59,196 nucleotides of DNA from Prevotellaceae bacterium UBA1726. GTDB taxonomy: Bacteria; Bacteroidota; Bacteroidia; Bacteroidales; Bacteroidaceae. The DNA lies in contig DCIM01000027.1 of NCBI GenBank assembly GCA_002316005.1, positions 4,655-63,850 on the forward strand, read 5' to 3'. The notes beneath the pieces were generated by a model, which worked only from the letters and a program-made list of their open reading frames with translations, searched no databases and had not been told where the DNA came from. Shown here piece after piece: positions 1-8,650 of the stretch (within the stretch, counting starts at the first letter, position 1; every line of letters begins with the position of its first letter). The position numbers and the translations under genes are program-made.

Positions 1-57
1 CATCTGGGCCTATGCAAAAACATGCGTCGCAAAGGTGCTTCGCGCGAATTGCGAGTG

Positions 58-89
58 CAAAGGTAGTGATTTTTAGCGAAATCGGCAAA
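58..89 (-). promoter_or_regulatory. Leftward promoter for a gene beyond the window
   Basis: On the minus strand a TTTG box (89-86) is followed after 20 nt by TACCTTTG (65-58), a full match to the Bacteroidetes promoter pair. It points out of the window to the left, so it most likely serves a gene not visible here. A second CACCTTTG lies a little further downstream. Confidence 0.55.
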
Positions 90-105
90 CTTTTAGCGAT
101 ATTTT

Positions 106-2448
106 TTACTTTACGGTGATTTTTCGGACCATCATTGCGCCATTCTTGAGAATAATGCGGGCAATGTAGGTGCCTTGAGTGAGTGCATAGCCAATGCGGC
201 GACCTTCAAGGTCGTAGTAGGCTACAGAGGCAATATCATTGCTGAGGTTGCTTCCGTCTGTCTGCTCAAGAGATGGGTCAACGAATATCTCGTCAATACC
301 ATCAGCAATAGCCTGACTGGCAGTCTTCTCAAGGAGCTCGTAGCAAAGTGCTGGATCAGGAGTCATGTAGTAGTTGTCGAGGAACTGATACCATGAGGTG
401 TTACCCGAAGAGAGGGATGTCTTCATGGTACAATCATCGGTGACTCCAATGTAACGACCATCGCCTTTGATATAAAGACCGCGTGCAGAAAGTGCTATGG
501 TGAGTTTCTGTGGCTTTGTACTGAGATATGCCCCATCGGCATTGGCACAGAGATACTTGTCCTCGGCAATGTTGTAGATGCAATAGTAAGTCTCATCATC
601 ATGACGGATGATAACCCAGTTGTTGCGATTGTCGGTTACATCCACCTCATCAGCAGGTATTGCCTCCACCTTTCCGTCGCGAGCCACCACAACGCCATTG
701 TTGTTACGAAGTTGGTAGTTGCGGAAAGTGCAGATATTTGCCACCTTATTGACATTACCATATTTGAGCGGCATGCATTTCTTTCCCACATTAATCATCT
801 TTCGGCGGAGACTTGACGCCTCGGTTGCCTCATCGTCGTAGAGAGCCTTCACTTCCGCCATATCATCGGCAGCATAGCCTCCGAAACGGTTGATTTTGGT
901 AATATACTCACCCACCACAGCACGCACTGGTTCAAGGTCGGTAACAGAAGACAGTTCGTCTTTCACCTTTGTATAGCCGTCATTGATAAGAGCTTTGTCG
1001 AGAGTGGCAAGAAGCGAATCAAGATTGATGCTCTCAACAACGGAATGGTCATCAACAAGCGGCAACACATTTGTTGAATCCTTTGGCTGACCATAGCCAC
1101 CAGACTGCATGTAGTAGGCACGAGGGAAGTCGGACGCAAGACCATGACCATAGTCCTTACGCACCTGGCGGGAAGTAATCTCGCCCGAGTTGACGAAGTC
1201 CTGATAGGTGGTCTGCGAGAAAGAAGCCTTGTTGACAAAGTACCATTTACCACTACCCACCGAGCGTTGATAGTTGTTGCGATAGTAGGCACGGCGGAAG
1301 AGTTCACCACCAGTATCGGCCCAGTTTTCAATGAACGAATACCAACTGTTCCAATAGTGAGCCTCGCCCGAATGACGGATGGTAGCAATGTAATGCCACT
1401 CTGGGTCATCAGTGGTCTTATACCATGTGGAAAGCAGCGAGTTTGGATATTTTACAATGGAATCGTTGCCCTCGTGGTCTTTCAAGATTACATCAGTCTC
1501 CTCAGGACGAGCACAAGTGAGGAACTGCACCCACTGACCAGGATTCCACTTGGCGTTGGTAATCATTGCCTGACAACCAGTACCCTCGTTGCCGAAATGA
1601 TTAATCTTTACGCCTGTACCATAATCCAAAGCGCCCGCACGAAGATATTCAGGGAGGTTTGGCGTGATGTCTGTATCGCCATTATCCCAGATAGAGAACA
1701 GCACTTGGTGAGTGTAGGCAGAACGGATAGTGTCGGTGTAAAGTCCGTCCTCGTTCAGTACAGTCTTACCCGCCATCTGCATACCCATATATCCGCCAGT
1801 GATACCAAGAGTCATGAGATAGGTGTTGATTGCGGCCCACTGCTCAGGCATGAGACACTCCTGATAACACCATTCATAGGACTCATTCTGAGGAGCCCCT
1901 TCGGCAGTGGAATGCCCAAACCACAGATGAGTGGCAGGTGTAGGGAATCCGCGAAGATGAGCATCGCATACAGGATTATTACCCGAGCGCTCGAAGTCGA
2001 GTTCCTGGAGTTTGGTAATGCGCTGATGTCCTTCTGGAGCCTGAATCTCCACACGATACCATGTATCCTTTGGGAAAGCCATCTCAGGGATTATCTCAAT
2101 GTCGGCAACTTCGTTCTTGCTGCACGCCATTACGGCAGAACGGTCGAGAAGGACCTCGAATGTCTCGCAGTTGACAACACGCACATTGAGAGTCACATCG
2201 CCCGTGATGGCAGGGGTTATTTTAGCAGAACCCGAGACATTAGCCTTAGGAATACGAAGACAATAGACGAGGGTTATACGATCGTCAGTTTCGAATGTTG
2301 TGTAGGATTCGGTTTTGCGATAGCCGGCATAAGCACCATTAAGTTCACGATAATGGCAATTGCCATAAATAACATCGGTGGCGAGTGCATCAATAGCAAA
2401 ACATGATACAACGACCAAAAGCAGCAATAGTTTCTTAATGATATTCAT
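106..2448 (-). CDS. Secreted DUF3472 domain protein
   Basis: A 780-residue secreted protein of unknown function. The chosen start (2448) gives a clean signal peptide (MNIIKK, a leucine/valine-rich core, then DALA); an upstream alternative would overlap the promoter. Residues of about 150-400 resemble the DUF3472 family: W-G (LWFGHS), then HFGNEGTG with CQ, and NPGQWVQFL, a pattern seen in Bacteroidetes proteins that are often found near glycan-degrading enzymes. The middle carries an RICIN/AbfB-like stretch with KYLCANADGAYL and RYIGVTDD. The last 40 residues (YYDLEGRRIG, then GTYIARI, ending KITVK) look like a type IX secretion sorting tail. A well-formed promoter lies just upstream. The family call is by motif only; the tail suggests surface location or secretion. 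Confidence 0.7.
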   Translation of the reverse strand: MNIIKKLLLLLVVVSCFAIDALATDVIYGNCHYRELNGAYAGYRKTESYTTFETDDRITLVYCLRIPKANVSGSAKITPAITGDVTLNVRVVNCETFEVLLDRSAVMACSKNEVADIEIIPEMAFPKDTWYRVEIQAPEGHQRITKLQELDFERSGNNPVCDAHLRGFPTPATHLWFGHSTAEGAPQNESYEWCYQECLMPEQWAAINTYLMTLGITGGYMGMQMAGKTVLNEDGLYTDTIRSAYTHQVLFSIWDNGDTDITPNLPEYLRAGALDYGTGVKINHFGNEGTGCQAMITNAKWNPGQWVQFLTCARPEETDVILKDHEGNDSIVKYPNSLLSTWYKTTDDPEWHYIATIRHSGEAHYWNSWYSFIENWADTGGELFRRAYYRNNYQRSVGSGKWYFVNKASFSQTTYQDFVNSGEITSRQVRKDYGHGLASDFPRAYYMQSGGYGQPKDSTNVLPLVDDHSVVESINLDSLLATLDKALINDGYTKVKDELSSVTDLEPVRAVVGEYITKINRFGGYAADDMAEVKALYDDEATEASSLRRKMINVGKKCMPLKYGNVNKVANICTFRNYQLRNNNGVVVARDGKVEAIPADEVDVTDNRNNWVIIRHDDETYYCIYNIAEDKYLCANADGAYLSTKPQKLTIALSARGLYIKGDGRYIGVTDDCTMKTSLSSGNTSWYQFLDNYYMTPDPALCYELLEKTASQAIADGIDEIFVDPSLEQTDGSNLSNDIASVAYYDLEGRRIGYALTQGTYIARIILKNGAMMVRKITVK

Positions 2449-2473
2449 AAGAGAGTGGTTTTTAGTTATGCCA

Positions 2474-2504
2474 CAAAAGTAATACATTTTCGCGAAACGA
2501 CAAA
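2474..2504 (-). promoter_or_regulatory. Promoter of the DUF3472 gene
   Basis: TTTG (2504-2501), 19 nt, TACTTTTG (2481-2474) on the minus strand, ending 25 nt before the ATG at 2448. Matches the Bacteroidetes -33/-7 consensus. Confidence 0.65.
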
Positions 2505-2531
2505 AAAGAAAAAGAAAAAGATGTGAAAAAG

Positions 2532-2563
2532 TTTGGTGAAGAGGAATATTATGGTTAATTTAG
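2532..2563 (+). promoter_or_regulatory. Promoter of the mannose-1-phosphate guanylyltransferase gene
   Basis: TTTG (2532-2535), 20 nt, TAATTTAG (2556-2563), one mismatch from TAnnTTTG. Transcription would start near 2570, downstream of the first in-frame start at 2533, which supports using the ATG at 2599. Confidence 0.5.
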
Positions 2564-2598
2564 TGGCGCTAATAACCTATCTAACAAAAAACGAAGGA

Positions 2599-3675
2599 AT
2601 GAATAAACTTAATAACCTATATTGTCTTATCCTTGCAGGCGGAAAAGGTCGTCGTCTATGGCCTGAAAGCCGCACAGAGATGCCTAAGCAGTTTCTGGAT
2701 ATTTTCGGTACTGGAAGAACGCAACTCCAACAGACATGGGACCGCTTCAGGAAATTCCTTCCTGCAAGTCATATTTTGATTAGCACGAGTGCAAGTTACA
2801 GGCATATCGTGAAGGAACAGATTCCGAATATCCACGACTCGAACATTCTTGCCGAACCACTATGGCGCAACACCGCCCCAAGTATTGCATGGGGTGCTCA
2901 CCGCATCTACACCTATAACCGCGATGCTGCAATAATCATTGCACCATCCGACCAGCAAATCATCAACGAGGACAAGTTTGAAGAGGATGTGGAGAAGGGC
3001 TATAACTTCGTAGTGGAACAGAATTCGATGCTTGTATTGGGTGTCAAGCCTACCCGACCAGAACCGGGTTACGGATACATACAGATGGACGAGGAGAAAT
3101 GTGATAATATATATAATGTGCGTTCGTTCACGGAGAAACCTGAGCGCGAGTTTGCTAAGATGTTCCTCGAAAGCGGAGAGTTCCTTTGGAATACAGGTCT
3201 TGTGATGACAAAGGCAGACTATCTGCTCAACAACTTGCGCGAACTGTTGCCACCTGTGCTTCGCAACCTTGATGCACGAGCAGCAGATTTCACCATTGAA
3301 GACGAAAACAAATATGTGGAAGAGCGATTCCCATCATATCCGAATGTATCGTTTGAGCAGGGAATACTCGAAAAATCGTCGGAAACAACAGTGATGCATT
3401 GTAACTTCGGATGGGCCGACCTCGGCACATGGCACAGCATCTACGAGGTGGAGCATAAGTCGAATGGCGACAATGTGGTGCTTAATTCAGATGTTATCCT
3501 TGACAACAGCCACGACAACATCATAAAGATTCCAAAAGGCCATCTTGCCGTGATAAACGGATTGGATGGATATATTGTGGTGGAGAAGGATGATATTCTG
3601 CTCATTTGTCCACGCGAGGATTCCTCTGCGCTGATAAGGAAATACTCAGCAGAAGTGGAGATGAAGACCCCATAA
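2599..3675 (+). CDS. Mannose-1-phosphate guanylyltransferase
   Basis: 358 residues, the usual length of the short GDP-mannose pyrophosphorylases without the C-terminal isomerase domain. It makes GDP-mannose from mannose-1-phosphate and GTP for surface polysaccharide and glycoprotein sugars. Visible signatures are the nucleotidyltransferase loop LAGGKGRRLWP (12-22) with MPKQFL after it, the IIAPSDQ stretch, the FTEKP motif, and WNTG and FGWADLGTWHS further on. The start was set at 2599 because the polypeptide aligns with the family from there and the promoter lies upstream. It is monocistronic, followed by a strong hairpin terminator. manC or rfbM would be usual names; I leave the symbol open because the bifunctional ManC is longer. 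Confidence 0.9.
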   Translation: MNKLNNLYCLILAGGKGRRLWPESRTEMPKQFLDIFGTGRTQLQQTWDRFRKFLPASHILISTSASYRHIVKEQIPNIHDSNILAEPLWRNTAPSIAWGAHRIYTYNRDAAIIIAPSDQQIINEDKFEEDVEKGYNFVVEQNSMLVLGVKPTRPEPGYGYIQMDEEKCDNIYNVRSFTEKPEREFAKMFLESGEFLWNTGLVMTKADYLLNNLRELLPPVLRNLDARAADFTIEDENKYVEERFPSYPNVSFEQGILEKSSETTVMHCNFGWADLGTWHSIYEVEHKSNGDNVVLNSDVILDNSHDNIIKIPKGHLAVINGLDGYIVVEKDDILLICPREDSSALIRKYSAEVEMKTP

Positions 3676-3709
3676 ATATCTCTAAAGCGACTTTGAGAAG
3701 AAGAAACAA

Positions 3710-3738
3710 AAAAGGCATCCCGATTGAGGATGCCTTTT
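3710..3738. terminator. Bidirectional intrinsic terminator
   Basis: Perfect 11-bp stem AAAAGGCATCC / GGATGCCTTTT with a 7-nt loop, flanked by A- and T-runs, between two convergent genes. It should end the rightward guanylyltransferase transcript and the leftward greA-HIT transcript. Confidence 0.85.
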
Positions 3739-3757
3739 GTATTGATGGGACCATAAC

Positions 3758-4156
3758 TTAGAGGGTCTGGAACTCTGCGTAGATTTTGTCAGCGATTGCC
3801 TTCATCTCCTCTGCAGGGAGCTGAAGCTTAGGATTGGCAAAGTTCATGTCCTTCTCACTCTGCATAGGAATGAGATGGATGTGAGCATGAGGTACCTCAA
3901 GACCGAGGACTGCCTCACCGACCTTAACGCAAGGGAATGCTGCCTTGATGGCAATAGCCACCTTCTTGGCAAACTTCTGGAACTCTGCAATTTCATCATC
4001 CTCCATATCGAAGATGTAATCAACCTCGCGACGAGGAATGACGAGAGTGTGGCCCTTTACCATAGGATTGATGTCGAGGAAAGCATAGAACTGCTCGCTC
4101 TCGGCACACTTGTAACTTGGAATCTCGCCTGCTGCAATCTTACTGAAGATACCCAT
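3758..4156 (-). CDS. HIT family nucleotide-binding hydrolase
   Basis: 132 residues, standard for the HIT (histidine triad) family of nucleotide hydrolases and transferases. The triad HAHIH sits at residues 90-94 (H90, H92, H94), preceded by GHTLVIPRR near 35-43, both typical of the Hint branch that hydrolyses AMP-linked phosphoramidates. The gene lies 14 bases downstream of greA and shares its terminator, so the two are probably co-transcribed, a pairing that recurs in Bacteroidetes. Cytoplasmic, no signal peptide. The physiological substrate cannot be read from sequence. Confidence 0.9.
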   Translation of the reverse strand: MGIFSKIAAGEIPSYKCAESEQFYAFLDINPMVKGHTLVIPRREVDYIFDMEDDEIAEFQKFAKKVAIAIKAAFPCVKVGEAVLGLEVPHAHIHLIPMQSEKDMNFANPKLQLPAEEMKAIADKIYAEFQTL

Positions 4157-4170
4157 AACGCAATCTGTTT

Positions 4171-4641
4171 TTAGTCAATTGAAATATTGTCGATACGAAG
4201 ACGGATAGAAGTGCCGTTTGGCAACTGGATATCAGCCTCTTCGTTCACCTTCTTGTTGAGAAGGCCCTGAGCAATAGGAGTGTTGATTGAAATCTTACCC
4301 TCACGGAGATTAGCCTCCCCATCGCTTACGATAGTGTAAACCATCTTCATGTTATTTACGAGGTTTGTCATTTCAACCTTCGAAAGAATCTGCACTGAAT
4401 CGTTGCTCAGACGCGAGGTATCGATAATCTTTGCAGTAGCAACCTGCTCCTGCATCTTACGGATCTTATCCTCGAGATGTGCCTGTGCTTCCTTAGCAGC
4501 ATCATATTCGCTGTTCTCACTAAGATCGCCCTTATCGCGAGCCTCGGCAATAGCAGCCGATGCCTTAGGACGCTCAATTGCCTCCAGACGGTGGAGTTCC
4601 TCTACGAGCTTGTCGTAGCCTTCTTGTGACATGTAACCCAT
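4171..4641 (-). CDS. greA: Transcription elongation factor GreA
   Basis: 156 residues starting MGYMSQEGY; GreA proteins are about 158. It stimulates the transcript-cleavage activity of backtracked RNA polymerase. The N-terminal coiled coil is evident, with the acidic tip DKGDLSENSEYDAAKE near residues 37-52 that reaches the polymerase active site, followed by the FKBP-like C-terminal domain (VYTIVSDGEANLREGKIS, then SPIA-like TPIAQGLLNKK). A longer reading frame upstream begins before the promoter-proximal leader and lacks family similarity, so the 4641 start is preferred. First gene of a greA-HIT unit with a good promoter 160 nt upstream. Confidence 0.95.
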   Translation of the reverse strand: MGYMSQEGYDKLVEELHRLEAIERPKASAAIAEARDKGDLSENSEYDAAKEAQAHLEDKIRKMQEQVATAKIIDTSRLSNDSVQILSKVEMTNLVNNMKMVYTIVSDGEANLREGKISINTPIAQGLLNKKVNEEADIQLPNGTSIRLRIDNISID

Positions 4642-4802
4642 ATCTTTTTTGATTTTAGTTATCTTACATAAATTATGCGGAAGAGCAATACCCCACCGCA
4701 CTACATACTTTCTAAAAGTGACAAAAAAAGAAGAATTCCGGTTTTTATGCCAGAACTCCAATTCCTATTGTCTCTTAAAACAACACTTTCGTTATTGCGG
4801 TG

Positions 4803-4833
4803 CAAAATTAAGGAAAAACTTTGATATTTCAAA
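4803..4833 (-). promoter_or_regulatory. greA-HIT promoter
   Basis: TTTG (4833-4830), 19 nt, TAATTTTG (4810-4803) on the minus strand. It leaves a leader of about 155 nt before greA, longer than most leaders in this window. Confidence 0.6.
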
Positions 4834-4867
4834 ACTTATTAGGCAAAAAATAAAAAAATACTGAATT

Positions 4868-4901
4868 TTTGGCAATAAAAGGCGAATATTTCGTAACTTT
4901 G
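4868..4901 (+). promoter_or_regulatory. Flavodiiron protein promoter
   Basis: TTTG (4868-4871), 22 nt, TAACTTTG (4894-4901), with the ATG 27 nt further on. The greA and flavodiiron promoters are divergent and back to back. Confidence 0.65.
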
Positions 4902-4928
4902 CAGTAGGAAATGACAATAAAATAAGTT

Positions 4929-6095
4929 ATGGTAAAAGAGATAACTCCAGGAATAAAGTATATCGGTGTTGACGACCTTGACATCGATTTGTTTGAAAGT
5001 CAGTATGTTGTGCCTAACGGTATGGCATACAACTCATATGTAATCCTCGACGAGAAGATTGCCATCATGGATACTGCCGACCAGCGCAAGGGCGAGGAAT
5101 GGAAAGCCAACCTCAAGGAAGCACTTGCAGGCAGAACTCCCGACTACCTTGTTGTTCAGCACATGGAACCTGACCACAGCGCCCTCATCAAGGACATGGT
5201 TGACGCTTATCCAGAGATTACCATTGTTTGTTCAGAGAAAGCTGTGAAGATGCTCGGTAATTTCTTCGATGGTGTTGACTTCAGCAAGAATGTGAAGACA
5301 GTAGGCGAAGGCGAAGAACTGAACCTCGGTGAGCACACACTGAAGTTCTTCGGTGCAATGATGGTTCACTGGCCAGAGGTTATCGTGACCTACGAAATGA
5401 AAGACAAGGTGTTGTTCTCTGCTGATGGTTTCGGTAAGTTTGGTGCCTTGAGCGCTGATGAAGACTGGGCTTGCGAGGCACGCCGCTACTACTTCAACAT
5501 CTGTGGTAAATATGGTCCTCAGGTACAGCGTCTGTTGGCAAAGGCAGCAACACTTGACATTCAGACAATATGCCCACTCCACGGTCCTATCCTTACTGAG
5601 AACCTCGGCTATTATATCGGTCTCTATGACACATGGAGCAAATATGATGTTGAGACAGAAGGAGTGCTTGTGGCTTATGCTTCAATCCACGGAGGCACAA
5701 AGGCTGTGGCAGAATATGTGGCAGAACAGTTGAAGGCGAAGGGTGCTGGCAAGGTGGCTATCACCGACCTCTGTCGCGACGATATGGCAGAAGCCATTGA
5801 GGACGCATTCCGAATGGGCAACTGCGTATTGGCAGCAGCATCGTACGATGCAAATGTGTTCCCTCCAATGTACGACTTCCTCCACCACCTTCAGTTGAAG
5901 AGCTGGCAGAATCGTCGTGTAGCAATTATTGAGAACGGTTCGTGGGCACCAAGTGCTGCACGCGTGATGAAGAAGATGCTTGAGGAAATGAAGGGTATTG
6001 AAGTGCTTGACCCACAGGTGACAATCTGGAGCCGAATGAAGGAGCACGATAAGGATGCACTCAACGAACTCGTTGATGCTATCATCCAGAAGTAA
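4929..6095 (+). CDS. Flavodiiron protein (FprA-type oxygen/NO reductase)
   Basis: 388 residues, the length of a two-domain flavodiiron protein without an attached rubredoxin. It reduces O2 to water or NO to N2O in the cytoplasm of anaerobes. The N-terminal metallo-beta-lactamase-like domain carries the diiron ligands: HMEPDH at residues 78-83, a histidine in MVHWPEV, an aspartate in FSADGFGKFG and a histidine in CPLHGP. The C-terminal flavodoxin domain begins near residue 253 (VAYASIHGGTKAVAEY, the FMN phosphate loop). Single gene with its own promoter and a strong terminator. The electron donor is not encoded nearby. The function fits a strictly anaerobic gut or oral Bacteroidales. Confidence 0.93.
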   Translation: MVKEITPGIKYIGVDDLDIDLFESQYVVPNGMAYNSYVILDEKIAIMDTADQRKGEEWKANLKEALAGRTPDYLVVQHMEPDHSALIKDMVDAYPEITIVCSEKAVKMLGNFFDGVDFSKNVKTVGEGEELNLGEHTLKFFGAMMVHWPEVIVTYEMKDKVLFSADGFGKFGALSADEDWACEARRYYFNICGKYGPQVQRLLAKAATLDIQTICPLHGPILTENLGYYIGLYDTWSKYDVETEGVLVAYASIHGGTKAVAEYVAEQLKAKGAGKVAITDLCRDDMAEAIEDAFRMGNCVLAAASYDANVFPPMYDFLHHLQLKSWQNRRVAIIENGSWAPSAARVMKKMLEEMKGIEVLDPQVTIWSRMKEHDKDALNELVDAIIQK

Positions 6096-6119
6096 TCATA
6101 CACCTTATTATAATAATAA

Positions 6120-6155
6120 AGAACAGCCCCTCCCGAGTATGGAAGGGGCTGTTCT
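6120..6155. terminator. Bidirectional intrinsic terminator
   Basis: Perfect 12-bp stem AGAACAGCCCCT / AGGGGCTGTTCT with a 12-nt loop between the convergent flavodiiron and dicarboxylate transporter genes. Confidence 0.85.
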
Positions 6156-6170
6156 GTTATTACAGGTTAT

Positions 6171-7634
6171 TTAGAAGAAGATGTGAACAAGTCCGTAGCC
6201 TACCAGTGTTGAAACTGTAACGCAGATAAGTCCCGGCATCATGAATGAGTGATTGAGCAGGTACTTACCAATGACAGTCGTACCAGAGCGGTCGAAGTTC
6301 ACAGTGGCAATATCCGATGGATAGTTAGGAATGAAGAAGTAACCATATACAGAAGGCAGAACTCCAAGGAGGATGACACCATCAATACCAAGTTTGTAAG
6401 CCAATGGAAGCATTGCAACAACCACAGCACCCTGAGAGTTGATGAGTACAGACACTGCGAAGAACGCAAATGCTATGGTCCAAGGATACTGAGAAACGAT
6501 GCCCTCAAGACCAGACTGCATCTCTGTCATATAGTTTGAGAAATATGTGTCAGCAAGCCAAGCGATACCGTAGATAGCTACAACAGCAACCATACCTGAC
6601 TGCCATACAGCACCCGAAACGGCCTTCTTTGGCTTTGCCTTGCAGAAGATGATCATAAGAGCAGCAGCCGAAATCATCACAATCTGGATGACAAGGTTCA
6701 TTGCCATATGCTTAGGCACTTTCTCTGTGACACCGGCAACAACGACACCAGCCTTAACCAGTTCCTTGGTTGTCACTGTCAGCATCTGTGATCCTGTCAT
6801 CTCAATACTGCTAGGACCACCCTTAACAGCCTGAACGGTATCCCATGCAGGAAGGATGTTATGACCACACATCTGGAAAACAGAGAACATTACGATGATG
6901 CCCAAAGCTCCGAGGAAGGTGTAAACAGCCCACTTTGCATGCTTATCGATTTTCTTATCAAGAGTAGTAGCATTGCTACCATAGATATACTTATACTGCT
7001 CAGGATCGGCGATACGCTGCTGGAAACCAGGGTCCTTGTCAAGGTCAAGACCACGCTTGTAAGAAGCAGCGGCAGCAGCCATCAAACCACAGATACATGC
7101 AGGGATGGTGACGCAGATGACCTGAAGGTTTGTTATCTGGAAACCGTTGGCAGCAGAGATAGATGTGAATGCCACAACGGCAGCAGCAATAGGCGAACAA
7201 GTGATACCAACCTGAGAAGCAATACTTGCCACACCGCAAGGACGCTCAGGACGAATACCTTTCTTCAAAGCAATGTCGCAGATGATAGGCATGAGAGTGT
7301 AGACAACATGACCTGTACCAACAAGCACTGTGAGGAAGAATGTACACAGAGGTGCAAGGAAGGTAATGTGGTCAGGATGTTTACGAAGAAGTTTCTCTGC
7401 AATCTGAATCATCCAATCCATTCCGCCAGAAGCCTGAAGCATACCAGCACAAGTAACGGCAGCAATGATGATGTAGATTACATCGGTAGGAGGAGTACCC
7501 GGTTTCAGAGAGAAACCAAACACAAGAATGGCAAGGCCAATACCAGAAATGGCACCAAGTGCCAGACTACCATAGCGTGAGCCCACATAGAGAGCCAACA
7601 ATACTACGAGCAGTTGGATAATCATTAGAAGCAT
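6171..7634 (-). CDS. Anaerobic C4-dicarboxylate transporter, Dcu family
   Basis: 487 residues, very hydrophobic, with about 11-12 predicted membrane segments. It matches the DcuA/DcuB family of fumarate-succinate antiporters: N-terminal LYVGSRYGSLALGAISGIGL, GTGHVVYTLMPIICDIA, and GVASIASQVGITCSPIAAAVVAF. It is about 40 residues longer than E. coli DcuB; the surplus is a soluble-looking stretch in the middle (about 205-300, with IYGSNATTLDKKIDKHAKW and a later VKGGPSSIEMTGSQML). Prevotella-type metabolism ends in succinate via fumarate reduction, so exporting succinate against fumarate or aspartate uptake is the likely job. A lone TACTTTTG at 7706-7699 may be its -7 box; no good -33 was found. 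DcuA versus DcuB cannot be settled here. Confidence 0.9.
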   Translation of the reverse strand: MLLMIIQLLVVLLALYVGSRYGSLALGAISGIGLAILVFGFSLKPGTPPTDVIYIIIAAVTCAGMLQASGGMDWMIQIAEKLLRKHPDHITFLAPLCTFFLTVLVGTGHVVYTLMPIICDIALKKGIRPERPCGVASIASQVGITCSPIAAAVVAFTSISAANGFQITNLQVICVTIPACICGLMAAAAASYKRGLDLDKDPGFQQRIADPEQYKYIYGSNATTLDKKIDKHAKWAVYTFLGALGIIVMFSVFQMCGHNILPAWDTVQAVKGGPSSIEMTGSQMLTVTTKELVKAGVVVAGVTEKVPKHMAMNLVIQIVMISAAALMIIFCKAKPKKAVSGAVWQSGMVAVVAIYGIAWLADTYFSNYMTEMQSGLEGIVSQYPWTIAFAFFAVSVLINSQGAVVVAMLPLAYKLGIDGVILLGVLPSVYGYFFIPNYPSDIATVNFDRSGTTVIGKYLLNHSFMMPGLICVTVSTLVGYGLVHIFF

Positions 7635-7775
7635 AATGTAGTTTTATTTTTAGGTTTTTAATATTATCGTAATAGACAACATAAATAGTTGCGATAGGCA
7701 AAAGTAATCAAAATATCTGAAATGCTACTAAGAATTTCCTAAAAAATGATACGAAATTCATTTTTTGGCACGAAT

Positions 7776-7809
7776 TTGGCATTTATATTATTGAAAAGTC
7801 GTAACTTAG
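7776..7809 (+). promoter_or_regulatory. Promoter of the BI-1 family gene
   Basis: TTGG (7776-7779), 22 nt, TAACTTAG (7802-7809), one mismatch in the -7 box, 70 nt before the ATG. Confidence 0.45.
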
Positions 7810-7879
7810 CACACAGATAAAGTGTCTATAGTATGACATTCAATAGAAAAAGAACAAAAACAAATAGTAAATTAGAATT

Positions 7880-8593
7880 ATGAACCAAGACGAATTCAAC
7901 AGAATGGTAGACGCTGCAGAAAGAACCCGTACGGTTGCTTTCCCTGCTCTTATGCGTAAGGTCTACACATGGATGGCACTTGCTTTGGCCATCACTGGTA
8001 TCACCGCTTATGGTGTTGCAACAAGCCCTAATCTGCTGGCAATGATTTTCGGCAGTAAGATGGTATTCTTCGGCCTCATCATTGCCGAACTGGCATTGGT
8101 AATCATCCTTTCTGCCAGATTGAGCAAACTGTCACTGACAACTGCCACAATGCTCTTCATATTGTATTCGGTAATCAACGGAGCAACAATGGCAAGTATC
8201 TTCGTTGTCTACACAATGTCGTCAATAGCAAAGACATTCTTCATCTGTGCCGCTACATTCGGTGTGATGGCTGTCTATGGCTACACAACAAAGCGCGACT
8301 TGAGTAGCATGGGCAAGTTGCTGTTCATGGCACTCATCGGTCTAATCATTGCCACTGTGGTTAATCTCTTTGTCAAGAGTACCGGCTTTGACTTGATTGT
8401 CAGCTACATTGGTGTGCTAATCTTTGTTGGGCTCACAGCATGGGACACTCAGAAGATTAAGATTATGCTTGCAGATGCCGAATATATGGACGAAGGCGCA
8501 CAGAAGATTGCTCTTATCGGCGCTCTCTCGCTCTATCTCGACTTTGTGAATATGTTCCTCTATCTGCTGAGAATTTTCGGAAGCAGAGATTAA
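7880..8593 (+). CDS. Bax inhibitor-1/YccA family membrane protein
   Basis: 237 residues with seven hydrophobic segments, the hallmark size and topology of the BI-1 (TMBIM) family. Family features include the short polar N-terminus, TRTVAFPALMRKVYTWMALAL, the glycine/threonine-rich GVMAVYGYTTKRDLSSMGK loop, FVGLTAWDTQKIK before the last helices, and ALSLYLDFVNMFLYLLRIFG at the end. Bacterial members include the pH-gated calcium leak channel BsYetJ and E. coli YccA, which restrains the FtsH protease; which role applies here is unknown. Monocistronic, with its own terminator. Confidence 0.92.
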   Translation: MNQDEFNRMVDAAERTRTVAFPALMRKVYTWMALALAITGITAYGVATSPNLLAMIFGSKMVFFGLIIAELALVIILSARLSKLSLTTATMLFILYSVINGATMASIFVVYTMSSIAKTFFICAATFGVMAVYGYTTKRDLSSMGKLLFMALIGLIIATVVNLFVKSTGFDLIVSYIGVLIFVGLTAWDTQKIKIMLADAEYMDEGAQKIALIGALSLYLDFVNMFLYLLRIFGSRD

Positions 8594-8613
8594 GGTCAAA
8601 AGTTTAAACAAAT

Positions 8614-8641
8614 AAGCCAGGCACTTCGCGGTGTCTGGCTT
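8614..8641. terminator. Intrinsic terminator
   Basis: 11-bp stem AAGCCAGGCAC / GTGTCTGGCTT (one G-T pair) with a TTCGCG loop and following T-run, between the convergent BI-1 and tatC genes. Confidence 0.85.
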
Positions 8642-8650
8642 TTTTATTTC

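Noticed and set aside
1144..2406. A 420-codon open frame on the plus strand
   Set aside because: It lies fully inside the DUF3472 gene on the other strand; its translation has no recognisable domain and no signal peptide or promoter.
6861..7580. A 239-codon plus-strand frame
   Set aside because: Antisense shadow of the dicarboxylate transporter; its polar, Thr/Asn/Arg-rich translation is an artefact of reading membrane-helix codons backwards.
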